DNA of 64,000 bases from the NCBI GenBank assembly GCA_016584305.1, contig JACEEZ010023513.1, forward strand, positions 43,704 to 107,703. The letters run 5' to 3'. The translations under genes were made by a program, and so were the position numbers. The notes under the pieces are model-generated. The model was given only the letters and a program-made list of their open reading frames with translations. It searched no databases and was not told the origin of the DNA. Shown one piece after another: positions 9,013 through 20,690 of this stretch; position 1 is the first letter of the stretch; every line of letters starts with the position of its first letter. This stretch comes from Chionoecetes opilio. Lineage: Eukaryota > Arthropoda > Malacostraca > Decapoda > Majidae.

Positions 9013-10338
9013 GGGCAGAGATGCTTGAAAGAGTTACGGGCCCGTAAGTATTACCCTAAGGGACTTTTACCTCGTAGCGCCTCTAAGGGAGATGCTCAAA
9101 CCGTTTTTTCACTCGCTACGGGACCGCGAGGCTAAGGGTGGTCGGGAGCACCCTTAACTCCCTAAGGGAGTGAAATTTGAAGCGGCTAGAGATCAACAAA
9201 TAATAAATTACAAGTTGTATCACTATACTTTATGTTTATTGTGTATTATAGAGCCATTTCATGCTTGCCTGTTTGAAATGTGATGTGTTTGTTGCGTCAT
9301 TGACTCCATATATATCATATTTAACATACAATACCTATAGTACTTGTAATAAATTCATATCAGGGCAAACCTATATATTAAATATATACGGTCGACTTCT
9401 TGAATCAAAACGTATAAGTTCATCACACAAGTTTGGCCGCCACAATGATGCGGTGGTGGTGGTGGTGGTATCAAATGTCTGACGTACTAGTACACACGCA
9501 CGTACACACACAAGCAAGGATATTATAAAGTTATACTATCCTGGCACACAAGTGTCACGTGTGTCACAGTGAGGTGTTAGCCCCCCGTGTGTCTTGTCTG
9601 ACCTAAAGAGCGAACGCGCAGTTCTCGTCCACTATAACAGAGTACCGCCAGGGCCACGGATACGGCATACGTACGGCGCGGGCCAGCAGTGGTCTATAGA
9701 TACTAATTTCGGGCACGCTAGACTCGAACCTATGATCAGCGCATCAAGGTATACCCTGGGTACGTCTCTGTAGTAATCAGTGGGAGAATATTACGCTGAA
9801 AGGCTAATGTGGCAGCTATGTATTATCGTAACATTCTGGCGATAGTGAGCTCAAATCGGCCCTATTTCGGAAATCAGCCGATCTGAGCTCAACACCGGCA
9901 AACATAGTTTTTAGGTTTATGCTAAGTTATGTTTAGGTCTGGTTTAGGTTAGGTAAGGTTTATGATAGGTTTGTGTTAAGTTTTGTAGAGTTATTTAGGT
10001 TAAATAAGCGTCCGCGGGACGATTTCCGAAAGAGGCCGATTTCAGCACAACAGCGGCATTTTAAGTCTCTTTAAATTTATTTATCGGCCTCCCTGACAGC
10101 TGAGAGCATGATGATTGGCTAGATAAAGCCGCGTCATGCGAGGCGCTGCTCTGTGATTGGTTAGCAGAATTTTCCCACACATATCCCTAGAATATCCCTA
10201 TATTCCCCACCCAGAGGCCACCGATAACCGTACGGGAGTGACGGCTCGGTACGAGCATCTCCCTCAGCCCACCCTCGTAAGGTTATTGTAGCCATACACT
10301 CGTAAGTTGTCCCTTACGAGGGATTTTCGAGCATCCCT
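9013..10338. mobile_element. Candidate non-autonomous DNA element with degenerate inverted ends
   Basis: The left segment (9013-~9160, containing GCAGAGATGCTTGAAA, TAAGGGACTT and GGGAGATGCTCAAACCG) matches the reverse complement of the right segment (~10,190-10,338, containing GAGCATCTCCCTC, AAGTTGTCCCTTACGAG and TTCGAGCATCCCTGCCC). The arms are about 95-150 bp and clearly diverged. There is no transposase-like frame between them. I could not define a target duplication. Confidence 0.45.
9847..10047. mobile_element. Nested MITE, ~200 bp, 27-29-bp inverted ends
   Basis: The left end (CTCAAATCGGCCCTATTTCG around 9850-9869) is the near-exact inverse of the right end (GATTTCCGAAAGAGGCCGAT, 10,021-10,040). 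The left end is itself a hairpin (AGCTCAAATCGGC / GCCGATCTGAGCT, 9848-9889). The interior has TAGGTTAGGT-like words. Confidence 0.55.
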
Positions 10339-10475
10339 GCCCTGGTCTGTAAATGACGAGTCGTTGACGTCACAAGATGGCGCCGGTCGTTTTAGGGCGC
10401 ACACATTTTCCTGCACTTAAATGGCTGTATCCTCAAAAATACTGTTTCCATCGAAAAATCAACATCACTGCCTTA
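10339..10475. other. Short spacer
   Basis: No feature seen. Confidence 0.5.
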
Positions 10476-10860
10476 CTATATGAGGCTTGAAGATTTCCAA
10501 TCTATAGTTACCATCAAGTAGAGTAAATGGGTCCATTCTGCCAGATCCTCTTCAACACACTGCCTCCATATCTTCCTTAGCCTGCGCGGTGGACGGCGAC
10601 CTGACACGTAAACTCCAACAGCTTTCCCCAATGTCTCATCACTTTCTCTCCTCTTCACGTGCCCAAACCACCTCAATCGCCTTACTCTCAGCACTGCACT
10701 CAGCTCCTTCAATCCACCTCTTCACTGGACACTTCATCTCTCCATGTGATCCCAGTCGTATACCTCAACATTCTCCGATCACAACCAACCAACACATCCT
10801 CCAACATCTTCGTTTAAGTCCATGTCTCAGAACCCTACAGCAATACCGGTTTTATTAGTA
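10476..10860 (-). mobile_element. RTE/BovB-like LINE, reverse transcriptase C-terminal fragment
   Basis: The minus strand encodes ELSAVLRVRRLRWFGHVKRR, then a GRRPPRRLRKIW stretch and a CVEEDL motif. This is the typical end of RTE-type non-LTR ORFs (RLRWFGHV...GRP..RW...V..DL). Upstream of 10,712 the homology continues in other frames, so the copy is broken. It differs from the LINE family at 4.5, 18, 44.7 and 49.5 kb. Confidence 0.8.
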
Positions 10861-11395
10861 AAGAGTGTAGAATTCGATTATTTAACATTTACTGTGGTAA
10901 GCTCAAATAAATAAATGTGCTAAATAATATATTATGTTTGAAATAAAATTACTTATATTTCACAGCTGATCAATGTGAGCACTATTGTACGTAGGTGTGG
11001 CAGTTATGGAACTATGTGCTACATAAATTATAGTATATTCATACGTTGTATACGAGGTGGGACAAAGCGAGATCAGGCTTTGCTAAGGAAGTGGGAAAGA
11101 ACTACCTAAACTAAACTAATATGATAATTATGAAGTATCAGACTGCAAAGAAAGTGGTTAAATTGATGTAACTATGCTTTGATCAAAACAAAACTGAAAC
11201 GTTTGTCAAAGAAACAACCTTAAAATATTCCATTTGTAACTTTACAACAATGTCATAGTGCGGCAACATTATTGCCTTGAACGTAGTACCTATATCACAT
11301 ATTTGTAGGATAGTGCTTTACCCACTTGGATTTTGATCATAGCAGCCGTCATCTTGGTTAACACAAGACGATAGTCGCCGCACAAGCTTGTGGAA
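10861..11395. other. No gene seen
   Basis: AT-rich unique sequence. Confidence 0.55.
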
Positions 11396-11399
11396 TGTA

Positions 11400-12140
11400 A
11401 GGTTTAAAGAGGTGTGAGGAGAGGTATTTATATAAGGTGTGAGAGAACATATTGAGAGTATGAGGAAAGGTTTAAGAAGTTAAAGAAAAAAATAGAGGAC
11501 TGTGAGGGATGGTATGAATGGTATGATAGTACCATTTTGGTACCATCCATGGTACCGATGGACCGTTTGATGGTGGCTGGAGGTGTATGCGGGTAACAAT
11601 GAGGAGAACAAGGAGAGATATGACGGGTGTGAGGGCGTGTTTTAAAGGTTCAAGGGAAAGGGTAAGATATAAAGTAAGGTATAAGGGCTGTGAGGGAAAG
11701 TTTTAGGGATCTGAGGAAAGGTATGGAGGGTGAAAGGTTAAGTCTAAGAGTTGTGAAGAAAGGTATGAAGGGTGTGTGGGAAGGCATGAAGGGTTAGAGA
11801 AAGTTTAAGGGGGTGAGAGGAGAGGTATTGAAGGTGTGAAACAAATTATGAGGTAATGGGGGGGTGAAATAAAGTGTAAGGGGTGAGAGGGGAGGTATTG
11901 AAGGTGTGAAACAAATTATGAGGTTATGAGGGGTGATAAGAAGTTTAAGGGAGTGAGAGGGGAGGTATTGAAGGGGTGAAACGCAGTATGAGGTTATGAG
12001 GGATGAGAGGGGAGGTACTGAAGGGGTGAAACAAAGTATGAGGTTATGAGGGGTGTGAGGAAGTTTAATTAAGGGGGTGAGAGGGGAGGTATTGAACGGG
12101 TGAAGGTAGGTATTTGGAAGCTGTAAGGGAAGTTATGAAG
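11400..12140. repeat. GA-rich degenerate tandem repeat (GAGAGGGGAGGTATTGAAGG units)
   Basis: From about 11,800 the words GTGAGAGGGGAGGTATTGAAGG and TGTGAAACAAA-TTATGAGG recur every ~55-65 bp. Before that the same words are present but more diverged. The strong purine bias of one strand could form triplex or H-DNA, but it is probably simply a decaying minisatellite. Confidence 0.75.
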
Positions 12141-12405
12141 GTCCCTTCCCACAAACACCTATGTTTCGCCTTATCAGTTTCCTTTCGCAAAACTGAAGTC
12201 ATAATATAGCATAGAACATAACATAGAAGCATTTTCTAATTATATAACATGATATAGCAATAGGAATAATGCATATATGTGAATAAATCATATTTAACCC
12301 AGCGATCACGTTAGCTCCACCCCTATGTGACGTCACGTGTTGTGACAACCGTGAATGGCTATTGACATCCCTATACCATATATACTCTTCCAGAAGACGG
12401 GAATA
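12141..12405. other. No gene seen
   Basis: Unique sequence. A CRE-like TGACGTCACGTG occurs near 12,328-12,339, with no gene to assign it to. Confidence 0.5.
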
Positions 12406-12408
12406 TGC

Positions 12409-12625
12409 ATCCGGGCCAAGGCAAGTCGGTGACCAGCCTAGCAGCTGTTCATCCTCCCCTTCGGGTTTGATAAATGGGGAAATCTGGGGAAGGTAACTGT
12501 AGTAATCTGGATGTCACACTAGCCCTGTGTCCCGGGGTAATGGGTTGTCACCCACCACAGGCTCATAGGCTAATGCAACGGAGATGAGCACCGAGACCAC
12601 GCACAGCATAGCGTGTGCCCCCATC
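12409..12625 (+). mobile_element. Decapod SINE (GGTAATGGGTTGTCACCCAC family)
   Basis: The block contains CGGGCCAAGGCAAGTCGGTG, CTGTTCATCCTCCCCTTCGG, GTCACACTAGCCCTGTGTCC and ACGGAGATGAGCACCGAGAC. I recall this from crab SINEs as a single consensus. No poly(A) is evident and the 3' edge is set by loss of the familiar sequence. Confidence 0.55.
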
Positions 12626-12910
12626 TTTAATTTTACTTACGAAGCAATCTCAAATACATTTGGTAGAAATTAGGTTAGGTTAACTTAGCACTGTATTTAG
12701 GTTAGGGAAATTCAGTTGGTTTAGTTAACATGTTAAGTTGAAAACAAAATAGATAAAGTACAAATAGATAAACAAAAATAAAAGAAATGAGGATCTTCTG
12801 TTTAAGAATGTCCTTTTGCTGAAAATATATGCTTTCAGATTGACTCTATAAGTGGCAGAAATGTTATAGAAGTGTATACATAACTATTAGTTTGAGGAAA
12901 ACTAATAATC
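12626..12910. other. No gene seen
   Basis: AT-rich. It contains TTAGGTTAGGTT (~12,670), which resembles the arthropod telomere word but is too short to mean anything. Confidence 0.5.
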
Positions 12911-12911
12911 T

Positions 12912-12975
<64 letters not shown>

Positions 12976-13810
12976 ATTATTATATATATATATATGATAT
13001 AATGTATGTTGTATGTATGATGTATGTATGTATGTATGGTATGTATGTATGTATGTATAGTATGTATGTATGTATGTATGTAGTATGTATGTATGTATGT
13101 ATGTATGTATGTATGTATGTATGTATGTATGTATGTATGTATGTATGTATGTATGTATGTATGTAGTATGTAATGTATGTATGTATGTATGTAGTATGTA
13201 TGTATGTATGTATGTATGTATGTATGTATGTATGTATGATTGTATGTATGTAGTGTAGTATGTATGTATGTATTATGTATGTATGATGTATGTATGTATG
13301 TATATGTATGTATGTATGTATGTATATGTATTATAGTATGTAGTAGTATGTATATATATGTATATATTATGATATATATATATATGTATGAGTATATATA
13401 TAGTATATATATTATATATTATGCTATATATATTATATTATATATTAATATATATATGTATATATTATATTATATATATAGTATGATTATATATATGATT
13501 ATTATATTATATATGATTATATATATATATTATATTATAGATGTATATATATTATATGATTATTATATGATATATATTATTATTATATATATTATTATTA
13601 ATTATTATATTATTAGATTATATTATATTATTATTATATTTATATATATATATTATATATATTATTATATATTATTATTATATATATATATATTATATAT
13701 ATTATTATATATATAGTATATATTATATATTATATCTATATATATCATACTAATATACTTATATATATTATTATATATATATATATATTATATATATATT
13801 ATATATTACA
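12911..13810. repeat. Compound (TA)n-(ATGT)n-(TA/TTA)n array
   Basis: (TA)n at 12,911-12,995, (ATGT)n tetranucleotides at about 13,003-13,330, then interrupted TA/TATTA to 13,810. Open frames here (Met-Tyr-Val-Cys or Tyr-Ile repeats) are artefacts of the period. Confidence 0.95.
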
Positions 13811-13857
13811 CACTAAAAACCTTATAACTCGGTATTGTATACTCTGAATTTGATATA

Positions 13858-14062
13858 ACTCGGCAAGGCAAAGACAGTCGGCAAAAAATGATGTATCTCG
13901 ACATTTTGCCGAGTTATAACTGCATCTCTTGGTTTACACTCGGCATATCATGCCCGCACAACCTCTTGTGTGAACATGTATACAGAAAGTCGGCAAAAAA
14001 TAATGTATCTCGGCATATTGCCGAGTTATAACTGCATCTCTTTGCTTACACTCGGCATATCC
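13858..14062. repeat. Tandem 111-bp repeat with internal palindrome
   Basis: Two units (AGTCGGCAAAAAATGATGTA... at ~13,876 and ~13,987) share the core ATCTCGGCATATTGCCGAGT, itself an inverted repeat, and the end ACACTCGGCATATC. The remainder of a further unit precedes them (TATAACTCGGCAAGGC). Confidence 0.8.
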
Positions 14063-14118
14063 TCAGTCTTCTTCTTCTTCTTGTGACCTCTTCTGCTTAG
14101 TATCGCTTTGTAGGTCGT

Positions 14119-14146
14119 CTGTCAAGCTTGAGCTCGAGCTTGACAA
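14119..14146. repeat. Short near-perfect palindrome
   Basis: GTCAAGCTTGAGCTCGAGCTTGAC is self-complementary with one mismatch pair. Confidence 0.6.
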
Positions 14147-14245
14147 AAGTCGCGTGTCAAGCTATGCGCTGGTACCCGACCTTTGCTTTCCTTTGCCTCT
14201 ATTTTACGTTTCTTGGGGTTACATCATACAGTACTGTATTTCAAA

Positions 14246-14380
14246 ATGTCAGCTCCATTACGCAAGGGTGTCTCTAGCAGGAAGGGAATGAAATTGAAGA
14301 GCCTGAGCCTGCAGGAAAAGGTGAAAGGGCTGGCAAGGATGGATGCAGGTGCGTCCATGCGTGCTATTTGTGCTGAGTTT
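14246..14380 (+). pseudogene. pogo/Tigger-like transposase N-terminus, truncated
   Basis: The start MSAPLRKGVSSRKGMKLKSL, then SLQEKVKGLARMDAGASMRA and ICAEF, fits the first helices of the CENP-B/psq-type helix-turn-helix DNA-binding domain of pogo/Tigger transposases (basic start, L-x-EKV..L, GAS-x-RAI-A-EF). The frame is lost at 14,380, where the T-rich end of a LINE begins, so only about 45 codons survive. Confidence is moderate because the rest of the domain is absent. Confidence 0.5.
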
Positions 14381-14960
14381 TTATTTATTTTTTATTTTTA
14401 CTTCACAAGGGACTGGCCAAGGGCACAACAAAAATAGGTAACACAAAGCCCGCTTAGTTGCCAGTCCCTATAAAGAAGAAAGTAAGAGAATAAAAAAAAG
14501 AGGGGTGGGCCATTTAGTTCGGGAGGTGTCTTGTTACTCTTCTCTTGAAAAGATTTAAGTCATAGGAGAGTGGAAAAATAGAATATAGGAAGAGAGTTCC
14601 AGAGTTTACCAGTGAAAGGGATGAAAGAGTAAAGATACTAATTAACTCTTGCATTAGGAAGATGGACAGAATAGGGATGAGAATGAGTAGAAAGTCTTGT
14701 GCAGCGAGGCTGCGGAAGGGGGAGAGGCATGCAGTTAGCAAGTTCAGAAGAGCATTTGAGCATGAAAAAAAGGGTTAAAAAGAAAAGAAAGAAGAGCAGC
14801 ATTCCTTTCTTTGATTTAAAGATTGAAGACAGTCGTTAGAGGAGTGGATTTGATGAGACAAAAATTTTTTAAATCAACCCTGTTGAGGAAAAGCTGTATA
14901 AATGGTTTCCCCCCCAAAAAATGTGAGACTTTACTCTATACAGGGGCCGGATAAGGCCCC
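14381..14960 (-). mobile_element. Jockey/CR1-type LINE, reverse transcriptase C-terminus and 3' end
   Basis: On the minus strand, FPLSYDLNLFKRRVTRHLPN and GTLFLYSIFPLSYD match the familiar end of these ORFs (LWNSLP...FKRRVSRHL). The 3' end is the A-rich run read as T-rich at 14,381-14,402 with the GACTGGCCAAGGGCACAAC segment. It interrupts the pogo-like frame. The upstream portion fades into low-quality sequence. Confidence 0.75.
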
Positions 14961-17925
14961 GTTAGAGCAAGAAATTTGGGGAAAGAGATAAAAAAGGGAC
15001 GAAAAACGCCACAGAACCCCAAAACTTTTAAAAATTTTTTTGCAAGAGATGGGGATGTGGGGTTTTCCCAAATTTCATTTTTTTGGAAAAGGGATAGTCC
15101 AAAATGTTCTTTGTAAAAGGGAAATATTTGAGTGTCATTGAAAAAGGGGAGGGAAATTATCTGGTGGGTTTTTGTCGAGTAGAAGGTGAAAAAAAAATTG
15201 GGTTTTTGAGGCATTGAATTTCAAAAAAAAGGGGTTTTGCTTTACCCCAATCAAAAAAATTACAGAAAGATAAAGGAAGTTAGGCGCCGGGGGCCCATCT
15301 CCCCGGGAATCACTTATTTCCTGTTAAATTTGGACGTCAAAATAAAAAACGTTGAAAAATGCAGGGTAGAATCTTTCCGCGTAGGAGTGGATAAAAGGGG
15401 TTTCCCCGCCGAAATAAAAAAAATTTTTTTTCCCAAACTTTGGATCCCTTTTTTCCTATGTAAAAGGGGAAATTCTAAGACGAATTTTATTTTGTTCCAT
15501 TTTTGATTTAAAAGAAAACTTTCTTACTTTTGAAAAAAATCCATTTTTTATATTCCCACCCTTTTTCGAATAATGTTTAAATAGTACGCAGTTTCCCTTT
15601 GGGTCCTGTTTTGCATCTTTGCCCCCCTAGATTTCCAAAGACAAGCGTGGAAAAGCTCTTTCGATCTTTTGGTTAATCGGGCCCACTCCCATCACAGTTT
15701 TAAAAGCCCTACGGGCCTAAAAAACTTTGTCCCCCAGGTTTTCTTAGCCCTAAAGCGGGCCCATGGTTTTCCCGGTGGGGGGCCCGAGCCCGGATGAACC
15801 CGTCTCGGGCCCTGTTTGCCCCCCCCACTGCTCCCGGGCACCCCTCTGTCCCCTGCTTCAGGGACTCTTTCGGGCTCTGATTTTTGGATAGAAAAACCCC
15901 CCGGAACCTCGTCGGTTTTTGCCAGGATTCCGGGAAATCTGACCCCCGGGGACAGTGAACAGGTGAATGCCGGCTCGGGGCACCGGGCCCCGGCTCCCAG
16001 CTGACAGTGTCTGCAAGTGGTGGCTGACAAGTTCAGTTTGGGGTTTGGAGCAAGGTCTTCCCACTGGTGTCCCCTACCCCTCCCCAAACCCTCAGCTTCA
16101 AAATCTGGGTCCCCCCCCCCCCCCGGCAAAACCTGCGGTCGTCCTCACTTAAATCGCCACAGCGAGAGGGGGGACACTTTTCTGAGTGTGCAAAACCATG
16201 CCCCTGTCCGCCCCGTAGAAGGTCACAGCTTTTGGGACCTTTTTGGGCTGCGCCCTCATCACTCTGAGCTGCGGGGAGGATGTGCTTGGGGCCGCCCTCT
16301 AGTTGTGGTAAACCCTTTTGATATGCAGTGGGATTTTAAAGTACCCCTTTGGGGGCAGTATTTGGGACTGGGAAAATTTCCCCAGGGTGTTCAGTTTTTG
16401 CCAGCCCCCCAGTCCATCCCTTTCTGGTCCCCCTTTGTACACGAGGGGGTGGGCTGTGGTGACCCAATCGGGAGTGGGACACCATGCCACACTTGATTCC
16501 GCAGCTCGGAGGGAGAACGCCCCGTTTCACACCCTGGGACAGCTGGTAGGAGCCCCTGCTGGTCAGTGGCCCATAGGGGCCCCCAGTATATTTTCCGGTA
16601 TCCCGTGAGATTCACCGCCTGGCACTCCTCGAAACTTGCTTTTGTACTGCATCTCATTCAGGGTTTGGACAGCAGATCACACGGGGCCCGTGAACCCAGT
16701 GTCAGATGAGGTAGGCCCGTCGATGCTGGTGAAAAGGGTTGGCGCGGGGGCCCAACCCGGTTTGTGTGCAAAAAGATTTACCCCCAGAAGAGTTGCCCCC
16801 CAGCATCTTCCCCAAAATTTGGGGTGAGTACCCCCCTTTCCCACCCCGTTTTGGCCCTATTTGGGAGTCACCTTCCCATTTACGATCAGTGAGTCGGGGG
16901 GAGTCGTATGTCACCAGCAGATAAAAGAAAACCCTGAGCCACCTTGAACAAGGCTTCTCAGGTGGAAAGGGGTTCCTTTGGGTAAAAAAGTGCCAAAGGT
17001 ACCTTCCAGAGGTCCTCGCCCCACGACACAGCTCCTCCTGATCAACCTTGGGTTGAGTTTCCCCTAGCTGTCGGGCACCATCGCCCTGGTCTTTTTTCCT
17101 TCCTCCCAAGTAACCCAATCCCCCAAATATTTTGGGCACCCTAGGTTCCCCCGGGAAGGGCCCTGGCCGTGCCCTGGGCACTGCCTGGCCCTCCTCAGCT
17201 TGTTAGGATCGCCCGACCAGGGACGAATGGGCTGGGGGGAGAGGTGGCCCTCAGCGTAAGGTCCTGGGGGAAAACCAAAAAGCCAAGGCAGCAGCAGTGG
17301 GCGGAACGTTTGAACCGGATCTTGCCAGCGCCCCGGGTTTTGGGTGGCATTGTTGTTTTTTCTTGCAGCGGCCCCGTCCAAGACTGCACACAAAGGGGGT
17401 GCCCGGGGCCCCCCCGCCTCCCCCCTGAGCAGTCGGTCTACCCCGTTTTGGCAGGGCCCCCTGTTGCTCCCGCCTCTTTTCCCGGTGGCAGGGGGGAACG
17501 ACTCCTCCGTCCCCATCCTCAGAATCTTTGGGGATCTTCAGCCCGGCCCAGGGGAAAATCTGCTCCTGGGAAACTCAAGAGTCTGACCTTTTTATCTTTC
17601 CCCTTTTGCCTTTTTCAGTCAGCCCCCCTCTTCCAACGCCCCTTTTCTTTGCTGTTTTCACGTCCCATGCGTCCCCATTCTTGTTACCCTGTCATCTCAT
17701 TTCCCCTCTCCCCCCCAAAATTTGATCCTTTTGGTAGTACACCACTCCAGGTTTTTAAAGTAGGGACTTTCTGGCCAGGGGGCAGTCACACTACAAAGTG
17801 TCTCTTTGCGTGGCACAGCTGGGGGTTGGAGCAGTGGGATTTTGGGGCCCTTTCAGAGGGAAAATCGTTTTGAGGGCAGGCGGTTTTTGCAAACAGCCTG
17901 TCCCCTATTCTTCTCCGAATTTCCC
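14961..17925. other. No recognisable gene; low-quality or heavily degraded sequence
   Basis: The tract is unusually rich in short homopolymers (C5-C14, G4-G7, A/T runs). Several frames stay open for 60-160 codons in the GC-rich part (15.7-17.6 kb), but none shows a domain, motif or codon pattern I can recognise, and frames on both strands overlap. The sequence style equals that of the poor second copies at 28.9-30.4 and 43-46 kb, so consensus error is likely. Confidence 0.55.
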
Positions 17926-17929
17926 TTTT

Positions 17930-19045
17930 CTGCTTTTGTTTCTTCTGCGACTTTGAGGGATTCCCGCAAAAAAACTATAGGTTTGATAAAAATGGTCTGG
18001 GATTCGGGACTGGAGTGCTGTGAAGTGTGGGGGGGAGGTGTTAAACCAGCTTCTTTTTCCCGTGGGGAAAACAGGAGTGAGGCAAGGGTTTTCGTCCTTG
18101 CCCATCACTTTTCAACGTTGTAGGACTGGGTATTGGACAAGGTTGTAGTCAAAGTGATTGTGGAAACTCCGTCCCGGGAAACCAAGATCACTTTATCTTT
18201 TTTTTTGCGATGATGCGTAATTTTGCGGGGTCGTGGGGGTCCCGGTGAGGGTCTCGAGGGCGGGACGAGGAGGCAAAGCCTTTGGGACTTGAGGTCTTCC
18301 CGGCTCAAGACCAAGGTCCCGGGATTTGGAGGACTTACTAGATGAAGCCCGTACAGTCGTTCATGCGTTTGGCGAGGACTTGAGATTTGGAAAGTTTTTC
18401 ATACCTTGGTTTGCGCAAACCATAATTTACGGCGGGTCACGTCAAGAAGTCTTACGGCGGGGTTGGCATACCAAAGGTGTTTGGGGCTCGCTCAGGGGGG
18501 AGTATTTTGGGTTGCGGTACCTGTGCAGGAGGACAAAAAATCCCGGGTTTTCAAACGCTTTTGGGTCCCTGTCTTTTCTTATGGTTGGGGACATGGACAC
18601 TAAAAAATGACTTGAAGAGGGCGAACAAGCCCCTTTTGGTAATAAGTGTCTTCGCAGAATTTATGGGGTATCGCTGGGATGATTTCGTTTTCCCCCAAAA
18701 CAGCGATTGCACCCTGAGACTGAATCGAGACCTATTACCTGAAAAGTCCGTCAGGGGCCAACTTCGGCCCATATGGGCATGGGAAAGTACCCTGAAACCG
18801 ATCCTTTCCCCTGGGGTTTTATCTGTTTAAAAGACCCAAACCCGGGGTGGAGGAGGGGCCCAAAAGGGGGGGCCCACAAAAGGGTGTGGCCCGGGGCAAA
18901 ATTTATGTTTGTTTTCGAGAGCTGCTTGGTTTTTGGGAAAAAAGGGGCCTGGGATGGGACTCGGCGTGGGATCCCCGGGGGGTGGCGGCGAGGGTGGGGC
19001 GAGGCGACGCGCCCCCCCGGGGTATGCCCCCAAGATTGATTGATT
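17930..19045 (+). mobile_element. RTE-like LINE, reverse transcriptase half to 3' end, degraded
   Basis: Translated pieces follow the usual order across frames: GLIKMVWDSGLE (thumb-side RT region), DWVLDKVV, ETKITF before the FADD region, DLLDEARTVVHAFGEDLRF, GGSRQEVLRRG, YLCRRTKNPGF, LKRANKPL, FMGYRWDDF and the VGEATRPPGV-like end. The FADD active-site segment itself is destroyed. The 3' end CCCCCAAGATTGATTGATTAG agrees with the 44.84 and 49.36 kb copies. Many one-base frame changes. Confidence 0.8.
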
Positions 19046-19635
19046 AGTTGCTTGTTCTCAACCCCTTCACTAACCTTCTTCCAAAAAAAATTTTCTATCC
19101 TTCTGGACGGACCCGGGCAATAACAACCATGGAGGTTTCAAACGGGGGGTTTGATTTCTTCCCCCGGGCAAAAAGCCCCAGGGGGGCAGATCCTTCGCAA
19201 TGCTCTCACTGGGTACCCTCCGTTGTCAAACACCCTCCCGGGGTGCCGCTGAGGTTCTTGGAGAAAGATTCCCCTCTTCATCACGGGCCCCCGATACGTA
19301 GGGGACCTCACTCTCAGAAAAATCCGTCCACCCCAACAAAAGGGGCCCCAAATTGGAAACCAGAGCTCTGGTATTTTCGGGCTTCGACCCACTTGGTTTA
19401 CAAGAAGCCACCTGAAAAAACGATCAAGTTTTGATGATGGGTGCAATGAAACCGTTATTTTGCGGGGCTAACTATTTTTTTCATTAAAATAAAATCCTTT
19501 TTTGCATAGCAAAAAGTGCTAAACCAAAGGTTAAAAAGGGGACAAACCCCCCTTAAAATTCAATTTTTACAAAAAAAAACACCCTCCCAAAATTTCGAAA
19601 AATCTTTTTTTCATTTTCATTGGCCCTACGGCGTT
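19046..19635. other. No gene seen
   Basis: Low-quality type sequence, with no recognised repeat. Confidence 0.5.
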
Positions 19636-20690
19636 CCCCTGTGGATAGGCTTTGAGTTAGATTAGAAGACCCTTAATGAATAATAGAAAGAGAGTGGGTG
19701 ATGGACAGAACCCGGGGGGAACACCATGTTGATAGTTTTAGGAAAAGAACAATGCCCGTTTTCAGTAGCTGCAATAGAAGGGTTTGAAAAAAAACTTAAA
19801 TGAAGTCGATGAAAAGTAAAAAAACCGAATGGGGGTAGTTTGGAAAATTTAAAAAGATTTGTGCCAGACTCTATAAAGTTTTTGATATGTAAAGAACGGA
19901 AAAGTTTCCCCAAAAACCCCAAAGGGGGATGACCAAGTTTCAGTTGGGAAAAGCAGAAGATCGCCATTTAATCGCCTTTTACGGAAACCGTACTGACGAC
20001 AGATAGAAGATTGTGAGCAGATAGAATGTTTTAAGAATCTTTTTTAATAAGTATAGATTAAAAAACTTTAGAAAGGCGGGAATCAAAGCTATGGACGGTA
20101 GTTTGAAGGGTTGAAGGGTCCCCTTTTTAGGAAAGTTTGATGTGAGCAAAATTTCCCGAAGGAAAGTGGAATGATAGAAAAGACGGAAATTTTACCAGGG
20201 AAGTGCAAAACACAGAACACAGTTTTTGAGAAAAATAGGAGGGGCTTTCCCTCAGGGCCGAAGCCTTCGAGGATTAGGCCAGAAAGGGGAAAAAAAAACC
20301 ATTACAAGGATCTTAACCCGGAAAACTGCGGGGGCAAAGATTTTTTTTTGCCACCAGTGGGGGAGTAGTAAAAAATGACCTTAAGAATTTGGGGAAAAAC
20401 ACACAAAAGTCAAGTAGTAAAAATCCACATCCGGCAATATACTATTTTTAACCCAACGTTGGGTTGTGGGTGGGGTTTGGGGTTGAAAAATCTGGCGCGA
20501 ATGGCACCAATCCGCTGGGAGAGAGTGAGGGAGGAATGATCCTTGGGTTTTTTCCAAGTCTTAGGGGGTTTTTAACATTTCTCCAGTAGTTTATCTCAAG
20601 GAAGCATAGGTACCCTTGTACCGAAACCCTTTAGATAACTACTGGGAAAAAACTTGAATAACCTGGGGAAAAAATTTTTTTTTTTGGAGT
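19636..20690 (-). mobile_element. Jockey/CR1-type LINE, reverse transcriptase core, degraded
   Basis: The minus strand retains DLLAFL/SWS-like remnants, LGKLFRSLHIKNFIESGTNL (from ETFAVALDISKAFDRVW, motif A of RT, heavily altered), SIAATENGHCSFPKTINMVF and PPGSVHHPLSF (from GVPQGSVLSP, RT motif B). The catalytic Asp of motif A cannot be seen. The upstream part continues to about 20,690. It is the same family as at 14.4, 23.4 and 48.6 kb. Confidence 0.7.

Noticed and set aside
12660..12690. Telomere-like TTAGG repeats
   Set aside because: Only two imperfect units here and at 9,940-9,960; not an array.
13070..13716. Tyr/Val/Cys/Met and Tyr/Ile-rich frames
   Set aside because: (ATGT)n and (TA)n period effects.
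15692..17873. Several 90-234-codon frames in GC-rich DNA
   Set aside because: They overlap on both strands, lack motifs, and lie in low-quality sequence where GC-richness lengthens chance frames.
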